64,000 nucleotides of DNA from Methanobrevibacter sp. YE315 (GTDB lineage: Archaea > Methanobacteriota > Methanobacteria > Methanobacteriales > Methanobacteriaceae). Below are positions 43,227 to 52,447 of this stretch, one piece after another. Made by a program: the position numbers and the translations under genes. The stretch lies in the NCBI RefSeq assembly GCF_001548675.1, contig NZ_CP010834.1, forward strand, positions 1,027,501 to 1,091,500. The letters are read 5' to 3'. A model generated the notes under the pieces. The model saw nothing but the letters and a program-made list of their open reading frames with translations, was not told where the DNA came from and made no database searches. The first letter of the stretch is position 1. Each line of letters begins with the position of its first letter.

Positions 43227-45092
43227 ATGATTGTTTATGAAGCTACAAAAGCAGAATTTGTCGATTCGGTCTTTTCAGGTTCAATAACTGATGAGATTTA
43301 TGAAATGTATCAACAAAAGATTGGCAAGTCCGGAAAATCACAGATTATGTCCTGGGAAAACTCAATGCAGTATATGTATAGGGTTTTAGAAGATAAAGAA
43401 ATTCCCGATGACTGTGGTGTAGCTATTGAGTTTACGATTCCAACAACATCGAAAAGAATAGATTTTATAATAACTGGATTGAATCAATTTCAAGATGATT
43501 CTGTTGTAATAATTGAGCTCAAGCAATGGTCTGAAGCATATAAAGTCGATGGAAAGGATGGTGTCGTTAAAACCATTTTAGGAGGGGGTTTAAGGGAAAC
43601 TACACATCCGTCTTATCAAGTTTGGTCTTATGCCTCTTTAATAAAAAACTTTAACCAAACAGTTGATGAGGATGAAATCGGCCTTTATCCATGCGCATAT
43701 CTGCACAATTATGACTTCAGTGATGATGATCCGTTAACCGATGAAATCTATAAGCCTTATTTTGATGAAGCGCCATTGTACGGTAAAAGGGATGCTTTGA
43801 AATTAAGGAATTTCATTAAGAAATATATCAAATATGGTGACAATTCGGACATTTTGGTTCGAATCGACAATGGGAAAATCCGGCCATCAAAAAAGTTGCA
43901 GGATACCCTTTCAAGCATGCTTGACGGAAATAAGGAATTCATCATGATTGATGAGCAAAAAATTGCTTATGAATTAGCTGTTAAAATGGCTCGTGAGTCT
44001 TATATTGATGATAAAAAGAGGGTATTGATTGTTGAAGGAGGTCCTGGAACGGGCAAGTCTGTTGTTGCTATCAATTTGCTTGTTGATTTGATGGCTGACG
44101 ACATGATATCATTGTATGTCACTAAGAATTCCGCTCCGAGAAACGTGTTTTTTGAAAAATTGAAAGGCGGGAAAAGATCCTTAAGCTATTTGAAAAATCT
44201 GTTTAAGGGTTCAGGTTCATTTACAACTTCTGAAGCTAATGAGTTTGATGCAATAATTGTTGATGAGGCTCATCGTCTGAATGAAAAATCCGGTTTGTTT
44301 TCCAATATGGGTGAAAATCAGGTTAAAGAGATTATTAATGCTTCTAAATTTAGTGTGTTTTTCATTGACAGGCATCAAAAGATATCTCTGAAGGATTATG
44401 GCAGTGTTGAAGCTATTTATGAGTTTGCTTCATATTTTGATGCTGAAGTTGAGCATATTAAACTGGAATCACAATTCAGATGCAATGGATCTGAAGGTTA
44501 TTTGTCATGGTTGAATGATGTGTTGGAGATTGAAGAGACTGCAAACTTTGACGGCTTTGACTTTGACTATGATTTTAGGGTTATGGATTCACCTTCAGAA
44601 TTGAGAGATTTGATTTTTGAAAAAAATACTGATAATAATGCCAGACTGCTGGCCGGTTACTGCTGGAACTGGATAAAGGAAGGTAAAAACAATACTGATG
44701 TTCATGATATTGTAATCGATGACTTTTCAATGAGCTGGAATCTGGGAAATTCCGATACCTGGGCTATTGATGAGGATTCAGTAAATGAAATAGGGTGTAT
44801 CCATACATCACAAGGGTTGGAGTTTGACTACGTTGGTGTTATAATTGGGGAAGATATGAGATTTGATGGTGAACATATTGTAACAGATTTCAATGAGCGT
44901 GCCGGAACTGACAAGTCACTTTTTGGGATTAAAAAGATGTATCGGGAGAATCCTGAAGAAGCTTTAGAAGTTGCAGATGAGATAATAAAGAATACCTATC
45001 GTACATTAATGACTCGCGGAATGAAGGGGTGTTATGTTTATTGTGAGGATATGTTGCTTCAGGCTTATTTTAAGGAAAGATTTAATAAGTAA
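43227..45092 (+). CDS. DUF2075 helicase with N-terminal PD-(D/E)XK-like nuclease domain
   Basis: The product has 621 aa from the ATG at 43227, which follows the MazG stop and begins MIVYEATKAEFVDSV as usual for the family; an upstream in-frame ATG lies inside mazG. Residues 70-101 (RIDFIITG..SVVIIELKQW; Asp79, Glu97, Lys99) fit a PD-(D/E)XK active site. The helicase part has Walker A GGPGTGKS (about 271-278), DEAH (about 346-349), SQFRCNGSEGY and IGCIHTSQGLEFDYVGVIIG, ending with TYRTLMTRGMKGCYVYC. A role in invader nucleic-acid degradation is likely but unproven. Confidence 0.83.
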   Translation: MIVYEATKAEFVDSVFSGSITDEIYEMYQQKIGKSGKSQIMSWENSMQYMYRVLEDKEIPDDCGVAIEFTIPTTSKRIDFIITGLNQFQDDSVVIIELKQWSEAYKVDGKDGVVKTILGGGLRETTHPSYQVWSYASLIKNFNQTVDEDEIGLYPCAYLHNYDFSDDDPLTDEIYKPYFDEAPLYGKRDALKLRNFIKKYIKYGDNSDILVRIDNGKIRPSKKLQDTLSSMLDGNKEFIMIDEQKIAYELAVKMARESYIDDKKRVLIVEGGPGTGKSVVAINLLVDLMADDMISLYVTKNSAPRNVFFEKLKGGKRSLSYLKNLFKGSGSFTTSEANEFDAIIVDEAHRLNEKSGLFSNMGENQVKEIINASKFSVFFIDRHQKISLKDYGSVEAIYEFASYFDAEVEHIKLESQFRCNGSEGYLSWLNDVLEIEETANFDGFDFDYDFRVMDSPSELRDLIFEKNTDNNARLLAGYCWNWIKEGKNNTDVHDIVIDDFSMSWNLGNSDTWAIDEDSVNEIGCIHTSQGLEFDYVGVIIGEDMRFDGEHIVTDFNERAGTDKSLFGIKKMYRENPEEALEVADEIIKNTYRTLMTRGMKGCYVYCEDMLLQAYFKERFNK

Positions 45093-45480
45093 ATATTTTT
45101 TAGATTTAATATATTTTATCATACCAAAATCATTGAATTTTTTTTTACCAAAGATTACATCAAGCGGATTCAATTTAATCAATTTTTCCTTCAAGAATTT
45201 AATCTATCATTATGCTCGTGGATAGGTTGTATTTGGATTTTTTGGGAGAGGTTATTATTTTTCTTTTAGCATTGGCCATTCAGGGTATAATTGCTCTTCA
45301 AGAGATACAGAATCGATTTATTATTCTAATTTTAAAGATCAATACTTTTCATTGGAGAAATTGCTTTTTTATTTTTCTTAAGTTTAATTTTTAAAGAAAA
45401 TTTATTATATTTGACACATATTAAAGTCAATACTCAAATTTATTTATAATTTAATAGTTTTATTATTAAAGAGAAAAAAT
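45093..45480. other. 388-bp AT-rich gap between convergent units
   Basis: It lies between the rightward DUF2075 gene and the leftward operon. Short open frames occur but lack ribosome-binding sites and coding-like composition. Nothing further is seen. Confidence 0.5.
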
Positions 45481-46499
45481 TTATAATTCATTTGATTGAC
45501 AAATCTTTAATTGATAATTCTTATTATCTTTATTTTTAATCTCCTCTAGGGATTGCATAGCTATTCTATTTTCAACATACCATTTCGGATGTTTGACTTT
45601 AATCTGATTTATTTCAGATAATTCATCAATTAGTACTCTAAATATATTATATATTTCCAATACAATTTTATTTTGCTTTTGAAGATATTTTATATGAAAT
45701 TCGTTATCTCTAATGTTATGGGAAGGTTTAGATCTTTCGCTTCTTACTTTATTAATAACCTTTATGGTTTTTTTGATGGTGTCTTGAGATACTCCAATTT
45801 CACCCAACCATTCTTTAAATAGAGATATGGTTCCTTTTTCTTTCTTTTTTGTTCCATCTTCATTAGTAAATTCAATTAAATCTAATTTCCCTTCAAAAAA
45901 ATTTTTTGTTGAGGTTATCTGAAAGCATTATGTCAAATATTTTAATAAAATTTCCGTATTCTTTTCGAGTAGATAACACTAAAATATTAAATTCAATTGG
46001 TGGTTTTTTATTATAATCTGATTTAAATAATGTAACGTCATTATCTAAGCATAATTTGTTAATTAGTTCTATTTGATATAATATTGCACTAAAAACAGAG
46101 GGGGTCTGGCCATTCCCCATCATTCATAGATTTTATATATGATGGATTAATATATGTTTTCTTTTTAACTTCGTAAACACTGAATCTTTCTTGCATTTCA
46201 GGATGTAAATCATATAGTTCTTTTAAAAGTACTGCAAAAATTCTTTCATTGTTTTCATCAAATCCGAGACCCACATTATCCAAAATAAATTTAAATTTTT
46301 CATCAAGTGTTTCTGTATTGTCATACTCTTCTGTAATATTTATATTATATTTAAAAGAATTGTTGCTGATAACATATCGCGGGTCATCAATAATATTTCT
46401 TAATAAATCAGCTTCAAAGTAAACAAGCTTATAGGGACATTTTCCATTTAATTTTTGAGTGTAATGCCCTTCAATCATTGTTTCTCTCCTTGGTTCCAT
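45481..46499 (-). pseudogene. HEPN-like putative defence protein, broken by two homopolymer frameshifts
   Basis: Three leftward frames join into one 338-aa protein if one base is removed at each of two runs. The first is a C5 run on the coding strand near 46103-46107, where SMNDGEWPD becomes PSVFSAILYQ. The second is a T7 run at 45895-45901, where NKKFF becomes EGKLDLIEF. Near the C-terminus, KVRSERSKPSHNIRDNEF contains an R-x4-H motif in a helical setting, as in HEPN RNases of abortive-infection systems. The N-terminal half (MIEGHYTQKLNGKCPYKLVY...) is not recognised. It is last in a four-gene leftward unit. The shifts may be inactivation, phase variation or sequencing error. Confidence 0.6.
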
Positions 46500-46555
46500 A
46501 TTATGCGATATAAATAATTTTATTTCGTTATCTTATTTTTATTAATAATAACTTC

Positions 46556-47125
46556 TTATTTATTAAGTTTTTTTAAGTACTTATTTGTATCTTTTAGTTC
46601 ATCTTTAATTTTAGTTAAAGACATTTCTACAGAATCTGATTCTGATGTAAGATAAGAAACACTTTTTATATAACTCAAATCACTGATATATTCTCTTTTT
46701 ATTATATCATTATAAATGTTTGTGAAAGAAATAATGAATTTATATTTAACTGGTTTATCTTCTTTTTTTAAGTAATCAAACCCCATATCAAAGAAAGCTT
46801 TAATTTGGTAATTTGGTGGTAAAAATGAAATTTCCTTTAAATGTTCGTAATCTTTATCATGCGAATCTTTTAATTCAGGTTCAACTTCAATAGATATGTC
46901 TTTAGCAACTGTATTCCCTATGTTTTCAACAATTAAATACATTCTATTATTTTCCACATTAAAATACATTATTACTTCAGCAGAATTAGCTTCAACACGT
47001 GTTTTCTTCATTTCTTCAACAGATTCATTTGTTGACTGAGCCATTTTATATGTTGCAACAGCCATAAACCCAGTAACAATTGTCAGAATAATATCTATAA
47101 TAATTGAAATTATATTTAAATCCAT
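46556..47125 (-). CDS. Membrane protein, single N-terminal helix, unknown function
   Basis: The 189-aa protein has one membrane helix (IISIIIDIILTIVTGFMAVATY, residues 5-26) followed by a short helical stretch and a beta-rich cytoplasmic or external domain (VIMYFNVENNRMYLIVENIG, AKDISIEVEPELK, YKFIISFTNIYND), then a C-terminal coiled coil. This helix-plus-beta-sandwich layout is frequent in small defence-associated membrane proteins. It lies 9 bp after the PD-(D/E)XK gene on the same strand. I assign no family. Confidence 0.6.
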   Translation of the reverse strand: MDLNIISIIIDIILTIVTGFMAVATYKMAQSTNESVEEMKKTRVEANSAEVIMYFNVENNRMYLIVENIGNTVAKDISIEVEPELKDSHDKDYEHLKEISFLPPNYQIKAFFDMGFDYLKKEDKPVKYKFIISFTNIYNDIIKREYISDLSYIKSVSYLTSESDSVEMSLTKIKDELKDTNKYLKKLNK

Positions 47126-47134
47126 TTTTTCACC

Positions 47135-48283
47135 TTAAGTATCAGCAGGCATATGAAATATTAAAACTGCAAGTTTTATTTTGCGACTTTTATCCCCGTT
47201 TAGATGGAATGTGTAATTGAACCATGATTCTCCAGAGGATTCATGTTCTTTAAGGTAGTTATTGTGTTTTTTTGTCTTTATTTTTATTTGTTTGAGGACA
47301 GGATCAATCTTTTTGTTATCGACAAATATTACTAATGCAGTTTTTGTATCTCTCCATGTTAAATAACTTAATAATTGATTAATTGCGGCACAATAGGATT
47401 TAATTCCCCTCCAAAATTTACATTCTGCAATAAAAATATTAGTATTTTCATGCCTTATTAAAATGTCTGTTTTACCTTTTTTATTATATGTTTCTCCAGT
47501 AACTGATTCATTAAGAATGGGGGTTAGTGTTGATATAAATTCATCTCTTAATTCTTCTTCATTTTTGCCAGTATATGTTGAAGGTAATCTTTCTAATGAT
47601 TTGCCATAATTATAAATTATTTTTAATATTTCATTATAATCTTCTGGAGTGATTATAGGTTCTAATTCATTTTCGTTTGGTTTGTGTTTAAAAGGTAACG
47701 GTTTATTTTTTTTAAAGATTGGCACGGCATAAGTTTGTGATTCATTTTTGTTTCTTAATGGAATTCCGAGAGATTTTAAATCATTCCTATGTTTAATTAT
47801 TTCAGTTTTGTATTCTTTAAAAATGTTGGATATTCTAATTGGTAATGAAGAATTATATTCATTTATCTCTTTCTCTAAGTTTTTATATTGGTTTTTAATT
47901 TTCCTTTCTTGTTGATCTTTATAATTTCTAATCATTTCAGCATCGGTGTATGGAATATTAAAACAAACACAATTTTCATTAATGAATACTGTGACTGTGA
48001 ATGAATAATGGTTGGGTCTAAATTTTAATATTTCTTTGTTTCCTCCGAAAGGTAGGTAATATGTTAGGATATTGTTAGTTGAGTCTATGCTTCCTTTGTC
48101 AAAATAAAACGTTATTAAATCGGATTCATATTTTTCCAATAAATAATCAAAATATTTAGTTTCATCAACATTAAGAATATAATCTTCTGGCTGGTTTCTT
48201 ATTTCATTATAAAGTTGCTCATATTTATTTCTTGCATAATCACTAAAGTAATTTTCTGTGTTAAATATATCAAATTCATACAT
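47135..48283 (-). CDS. PD-(D/E)XK nuclease-like protein
   Basis: In this 382-aa protein the C-terminal domain contains TGETYNKKGKTDILI..NIFIAECKFWRG (Asp273, Glu287, Lys289), a clear PD-(D/E)XK nuclease core, followed by INQLLSYLTWRDTKTALVIF. The N-terminal 200 residues contain a beta domain and a coiled coil (about 125-185) that may sense or bind the target. It starts one base after the AbrB-like gene, so the two are translationally linked. No methyltransferase is fused; it is likely a defence nuclease. Confidence 0.68.
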   Translation of the reverse strand: MYEFDIFNTENYFSDYARNKYEQLYNEIRNQPEDYILNVDETKYFDYLLEKYESDLITFYFDKGSIDSTNNILTYYLPFGGNKEILKFRPNHYSFTVTVFINENCVCFNIPYTDAEMIRNYKDQQERKIKNQYKNLEKEINEYNSSLPIRISNIFKEYKTEIIKHRNDLKSLGIPLRNKNESQTYAVPIFKKNKPLPFKHKPNENELEPIITPEDYNEILKIIYNYGKSLERLPSTYTGKNEEELRDEFISTLTPILNESVTGETYNKKGKTDILIRHENTNIFIAECKFWRGIKSYCAAINQLLSYLTWRDTKTALVIFVDNKKIDPVLKQIKIKTKKHNNYLKEHESSGESWFNYTFHLNGDKSRKIKLAVLIFHMPADT

Positions 48284-48284
48284 A

Positions 48285-48467
48285 TTATCTCTTTATTATT
48301 TTTAATTCCAATTGTTCTGTTTCAGTATCTAATATCCACTCTAATGTATCACCGGATTCAATGTTCAATGCTTTTACATATGTTTTAGGTATTGTTGTAA
48401 TGAGTGAAATCTCACCTTGATTTCTTACTTTTGTTTCTTCATTAATTTTCATAATATTAATTTTCAT
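48285..48467 (-). CDS. AbrB/MazE-type DNA-binding protein
   Basis: The 60-aa protein matches a SpoVT-AbrB swapped-hairpin domain: TKVRNQGEISLITTIPKTYVKALNIESGDTLEWIL. Such proteins are antitoxins or transcription factors that bind their own promoter. An alternative start five codons later (MKINEETK) is possible; the first twelve bases are repeated around it. It is first gene of the leftward unit and faces the methyltransferase gene across a 124-bp region with palindromes that it may bind. Confidence 0.75.
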   Translation of the reverse strand: MKINIMKINEETKVRNQGEISLITTIPKTYVKALNIESGDTLEWILDTETEQLELKIIKR

Positions 48468-48521
48468 TTTATATTAAATAACACTTTTGATTTATTTTAG
48501 TAGTTAAAAAAGTAACACTTA

Positions 48522-48560
48522 AATATCATTGGGTAGATATTATATACTATGTAATACATA
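48522..48560. promoter_or_regulatory. Divergent promoter with two dyads and a TATA box
   Basis: AATATC-N8-GATATT (48522-48541) and TATGTA-A-TACATA (48548-48560) flank a TATA-like ATTATATACTA (48539-48549), about 45 bp before the methyltransferase ATG. They are candidate sites for the AbrB-like protein or for control of the methyltransferase. Confidence 0.45.
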
Positions 48561-48591
48561 ATATAATTTGTATTTGTATGGATGTGATAAT

Positions 48592-49590
48592 ATGAAAGTA
48601 ATAGAATTATGTGCAGGTGCAGGTGGATTGGCACTTGGATTTGAAAAAGCAGGTCTAGAGCATGAATTACTTGTTGAAATAGACAAAGATTGTATTGCAA
48701 CATTACATAAAAATAGACCTGACTGGAATGTACTTCATGCAGATATAAAAGAAGTTGACTTTACTAAATATCATCCAGATATAGTTGTGGCAGGACTACC
48801 TTGCCAGCCATTTTCTTACGCAGGTAAAAAATTAGGCTTTGACGATACTAGAGGAACATTATTCTTTGATTATGCAAGATGTCTAAAAGAAACTAATCCA
48901 AAAATGTGCATAATTGAAAATGTAGAAGGATTAGTCAGACATGACAAAGGACGAACCATGGAAACAATAGTAAATGTATTGGAAAATGAATTAGGTTATG
49001 ATGTCCAATATAAAGTGCTAAATGCCGTAGATTATGGTGTAGCTCAAAAAAGAAAAAGAATGTTTCTTGTAGGAACAAAAAAAGGCGTAATCTTTAACTA
49101 TCCAAAAAAAGTCAAAGGAAATCCTGTCCTCAGGGATGCTCTTAAAGATGTTCCAGAATCTGAAGGAACCGAATACTCCGATAAGAAAAAAGAGGTTCTT
49201 GAATTAGTTCCTCCTGGTGGTTGTTGGGTTGATCTTCCAGAAGATGTTCAAAAAGAATATATGGGTAAAAGCTTTTATTCTGGTGGTGGAAAACGTGGAA
49301 TGGCAAGAAGAATCTCATGGGACGAACCATGTTTAACATTAACAACTTCTCCATGTCAAAAACAGACAGAAAGATGTCATCCGGAGGAAGTAAGGCCATT
49401 TACTGTAAGAGAATATGCAAGGATACAATCATTTCCAGATGATTGGGAGTTTGAAGGGGGAATAACATCTAAATATAAACAAATTGGAAATGCGGTGCCA
49501 GTTAAAGTTGCTGAAGCAGTTGGTCTTGAAGTGATTAAAGCATTAAACGGTGAAAATAAAAGAAAAGAAGGTCAAACAACTTTAGTTTAA
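48592..49590 (+). CDS. DNA (cytosine-5)-methyltransferase
   Basis: The product has 332 aa from the ATG at 48592 (MKVIELCAGAGGLALGFEKAG, motif I); an upstream ATG would add eight residues but lies on the promoter side. Catalytic Pro-Cys-Gln is at 70-72, ENVEG at 109-113, QKRKR at 152-156, and VREYARIQSFPDDW and QIGNAVP near the C-terminus. The target-recognition region between about 210 and 265 is short, typical of enzymes for 4-5-bp sites. It methylates cytosine C5 in DNA. It overlaps the convergent restriction gene by 4 bp and stands near a DISARM-like operon, whose class-2 form uses a 5mC methylase. Confidence 0.9.
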   Translation: MKVIELCAGAGGLALGFEKAGLEHELLVEIDKDCIATLHKNRPDWNVLHADIKEVDFTKYHPDIVVAGLPCQPFSYAGKKLGFDDTRGTLFFDYARCLKETNPKMCIIENVEGLVRHDKGRTMETIVNVLENELGYDVQYKVLNAVDYGVAQKRKRMFLVGTKKGVIFNYPKKVKGNPVLRDALKDVPESEGTEYSDKKKEVLELVPPGGCWVDLPEDVQKEYMGKSFYSGGGKRGMARRISWDEPCLTLTTSPCQKQTERCHPEEVRPFTVREYARIQSFPDDWEFEGGITSKYKQIGNAVPVKVAEAVGLEVIKALNGENKRKEGQTTLV

Positions 49591-50315
49591 TCTTTAAATA
49601 TTAGTTGTTTGTATTTTTCAAATACTATTTGGTCTTTTGGGGTTAAAATGTGTTTGTTCTTTTTAATATCATTTATTGCTTTTGGAAGGGCATCAAATAA
49701 TTGTTCAAAAGCAGTTTCATCTCCAGTAACTAATGTATAAACATCTTTTCCAGCAATATTTCTAATATTGTCATTTACTTCATGTACAACATTTTCTTTA
49801 TTGTCTCTATACACCCAAGTTTTATCAAATGATTCATAATTTTGTGAAACTATATAAGCCCAATATATTTTAGCATTTGGATATTTTTCAGCTAGTTCTT
49901 CACATTTAAATCGAGTATCTCTTAAAGAACTTGAATTCATTGTATTATATTTATTTTTTAATTCAATCCATATAGTGTTATCTTCTTTTTTCAAGTCCAT
50001 TCCTGACGGGTCTCCCCTTCCAAGATTTACCCATCCATCAACACGTCCTAAAAGATTTTGGTGGAAATCACCAACACGATTACTTGCAGTTTTATCATGT
50101 TGTCTAGGTATTTCAAAATTAATCCAATCACTTAAACTGAATCTATTGGAGTAAATATCAAATAATGTTTTAAATTGGTCGATGGTTTCTCTACTATTAC
50201 TTAAAACTTCCCAAGGGTGTTTTGATAAATCTTCATCAGTTGCATAGGCATCTACAACTTTTTTTACTTCTTCTAGAAATATTTCATCTGAAACAAAAGT
50301 TACATATTTGTTCAT
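49587..50315 (-). CDS. Eco47II-family type II restriction endonuclease
   Basis: The 242-aa protein matches this family in order: NRVGDFHQNLLGRVDGW, then GDPSGMDLKKEDNTIWIELK with Asp107, Glu118, Lys120, then NKYNTMNSSS and a helix with ELAEKYPNAKIYWAYIV. The KNK(Y/H)NTMNSSS block is distinctive for Eco47II-like enzymes, which recognise GGNCC. It is convergent with, and overlaps by 4 bp, the C5-methyltransferase, so they form a type II R-M pair; the exact site is inferred. It cuts unmethylated incoming DNA. Confidence 0.82.
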   Translation of the reverse strand: MNKYVTFVSDEIFLEEVKKVVDAYATDEDLSKHPWEVLSNSRETIDQFKTLFDIYSNRFSLSDWINFEIPRQHDKTASNRVGDFHQNLLGRVDGWVNLGRGDPSGMDLKKEDNTIWIELKNKYNTMNSSSLRDTRFKCEELAEKYPNAKIYWAYIVSQNYESFDKTWVYRDNKENVVHEVNDNIRNIAGKDVYTLVTGDETAFEQLFDALPKAINDIKKNKHILTPKDQIVFEKYKQLIFKD

Positions 50316-50529
50316 TTTATCACTTCAAAGTAAATATTGCTAATGGTTTATTTTATTTTGGTTTTGCTTTAAATAGTTTTATAAAATTTATTTTTTCTTA
50401 TTTTCTAAAAAGTCCCAATATAATTTGAAATAGTAAGTATACTTTATTTATCAAAGTATTTTTTATAAAAAGTTATATTCAATGAAAAATATACATCTAT
50501 ATAAACATAGGTTATATGTTGTGAATATT

Positions 50530-52173
50530 ATGGATTTTGAATTAGTTGATTATGACGAGTATTTTCCTCGATTAAGAAAATATTTTTCTTGTTATTTACG
50601 AGGTAGAATGGATTATCAACATTTACATCCTAAAACTAAGCAACCAATTTTTAATTCACAAATTCATTTTTACAATTTAGATGTTGGCCATTCAATTTAT
50701 TTTTTCAATAATGAAGGTTTTACTTATTTTGGTTTAGGTAGAGAAATAGAGGATTTTGCTAGTTTTAATGCCATTAAATTAACTACACATTTAAATTATC
50801 AAATTAAAGTTAAAGATGCAATACATTTTGCAAAAGATGAATTGAACAAAATATTTTTAATAATGCCAATTAACTATGATTTATTGTCAGATAAGGAAAT
50901 ATTTTCTCTAAAAGATAAAAATGAAATAATTTTAATTGATAATGTGGAATATATTAATTTTGGTGAATTAAAAAGAGGCATACATATATTAAGAAATATC
51001 CGTAATTTCATGGAACATATTACTGTTAATCCACAATATACTTCTTTTTTAAAAATAGTTAAAGTTAAAATTTTATATAAATTTTCAAAAGATCCTAACT
51101 TTTGCCCTTCCTGTGATAATCTGATAGCTAAAAGCTATGAAAACAATGAAATAATAAAAAATCTTGTTGGTGATAATCCTAAAATTTGTGCCGATTGTTA
51201 TTCAATGAAATTAATGGATTATTTCTTGTCTAAAGCAACAGATATTTTTTTAAACAGATATTATCTTGAAATATTAGCAGAGAATACTTTGGATATAAAA
51301 TTTTATTTGAATCTTTTTGATAAATATGGAATGTTTGATGAAAATGGTTTTTTAGAGAAAACTTCAACCCAAAGTTCTTTTGTTCCACCAAAATATCAAT
51401 TAAATACTCTTTTTTTAGAAACAATGCAATCATATATTGACTTAATTAATGAAAGGACTATGATTTGTGAGGGAGATAAATTATCTGATTTTGAGTCTAC
51501 TCTTTTAAAAAATAATTTATCTTATGCTGAAGGATTTGAAATAAAAAATCAAGTTGAATATAAGGTTCTATCAGGTAAACTTAAATTAGGTGGAGGTAAA
51601 TACAATAAACGGATTAATAAAGAAATTAAAAAGAAGATTAATGAAAAATCTAATTCTAAAAAAAATGCAGTAAATGTTTTTGAGATAATAGAAATATTAA
51701 ATAGAAAAACATTGAATTCTAAAGGTGAATTGAATGACGATTTTAGAAATAATATAACTTCTTTTGATTTAGATGAATCTGTTTGTTGGAAAATAAGGGA
51801 TGAATTGATAGATGGAATCAATAACAGAACTATTGAAAAAAATCATTTTCCAAAAGTATTTAATAAGGCATGTAATGAAGTTATTCAAGAGGAATTAAAT
51901 AAGATATTTACAAAAAAAGAGTGTTATTGTGTTGATAATTCAGTATATTTAAAAACAGTATTAAATCAAAAAGAAATGGGGGATTTTGTTAAAAATTTAA
52001 ATTCAATTAATGATGCATTGGAAATAAATAATTTTAATCTTTTTAATTTGAATAATAATTTTTTTAAGATTATTTTAGACTTTAAGATTATTAAAATAGA
52101 TGTTTTAACTGATTTTCTAGATAATTTTGGATTTGATAAAACAGTATTATATTGTGATAATGGAGAGGGTTAA
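50530..52173 (+). CDS. Unrecognised protein with a zinc-finger-like motif, first gene of the DISARM-like operon
   Basis: The product has about 547 aa from the ATG at 50530 (MDFELVDYDEYFPRLRKYF); an in-frame ATG at 50482 is also possible but lies near a TATA-like TTTATAAAA (50461). A Cys cluster (CPSCDNLIAKSYENNE..ICADC) at about 195-235 probably binds zinc. The N-terminal 180 residues look alpha/beta, the remainder helical and Lys-rich. No known family is recognised. Its end overlaps the next gene by 14 bp, and that gene abuts drmA, so it is very likely a component of the same system. Confidence 0.6.
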   Translation: MDFELVDYDEYFPRLRKYFSCYLRGRMDYQHLHPKTKQPIFNSQIHFYNLDVGHSIYFFNNEGFTYFGLGREIEDFASFNAIKLTTHLNYQIKVKDAIHFAKDELNKIFLIMPINYDLLSDKEIFSLKDKNEIILIDNVEYINFGELKRGIHILRNIRNFMEHITVNPQYTSFLKIVKVKILYKFSKDPNFCPSCDNLIAKSYENNEIIKNLVGDNPKICADCYSMKLMDYFLSKATDIFLNRYYLEILAENTLDIKFYLNLFDKYGMFDENGFLEKTSTQSSFVPPKYQLNTLFLETMQSYIDLINERTMICEGDKLSDFESTLLKNNLSYAEGFEIKNQVEYKVLSGKLKLGGGKYNKRINKEIKKKINEKSNSKKNAVNVFEIIEILNRKTLNSKGELNDDFRNNITSFDLDESVCWKIRDELIDGINNRTIEKNHFPKVFNKACNEVIQEELNKIFTKKECYCVDNSVYLKTVLNQKEMGDFVKNLNSINDALEINNFNLFNLNNNFFKIILDFKIIKIDVLTDFLDNFGFDKTVLYCDNGEG

Positions 52174-52447
52174 GATTACAACACAGGATAAAATTTTTTA
52201 TAAAATAGATTCTAAAGAGTCATGTAAAGTTATTTTAGAATCTAATCTGGATAAAAAAGATTTATTTTTGGATATTATTGAGTTATTAGATGATTACTCA
52301 AAATTTATTTCTAAAATTATTATTCATAAATCTTTAGATGAACATTTTGAATCACAAATTCAGATTACAGTTTCGAAATCTAAAATGGAACCATTAGTGA
52401 AAAACATTCGAAATTTAAATTATAAAGAATTGAGTGAGGTTAATTAG
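52160..52447 (+). CDS. Unrecognised 95-aa protein directly before drmA
   Basis: The ATG at 52160 (MERVKITTQDKIFYKIDSKE) overlaps the upstream gene by 14 bp, and the TAG stop is followed immediately by the drmA ATG at 52448. The predicted secondary structure alternates strand and helix (FLDIIELLDDYSKFISKIII, SQIQITVSKSKMEPLVKNIR). No family is known to me. The tight spacing suggests stoichiometric expression with its neighbours. Confidence 0.6.
   Translation: MERVKITTQDKIFYKIDSKESCKVILESNLDKKDLFLDIIELLDDYSKFISKIIIHKSLDEHFESQIQITVSKSKMEPLVKNIRNLNYKELSEVN

Noticed and set aside
45212-45394. 60-codon ORF after the DUF2075 gene
   Set aside because: Low-complexity AT-rich sequence, no ribosome-binding site, and composition unlike neighbouring genes.
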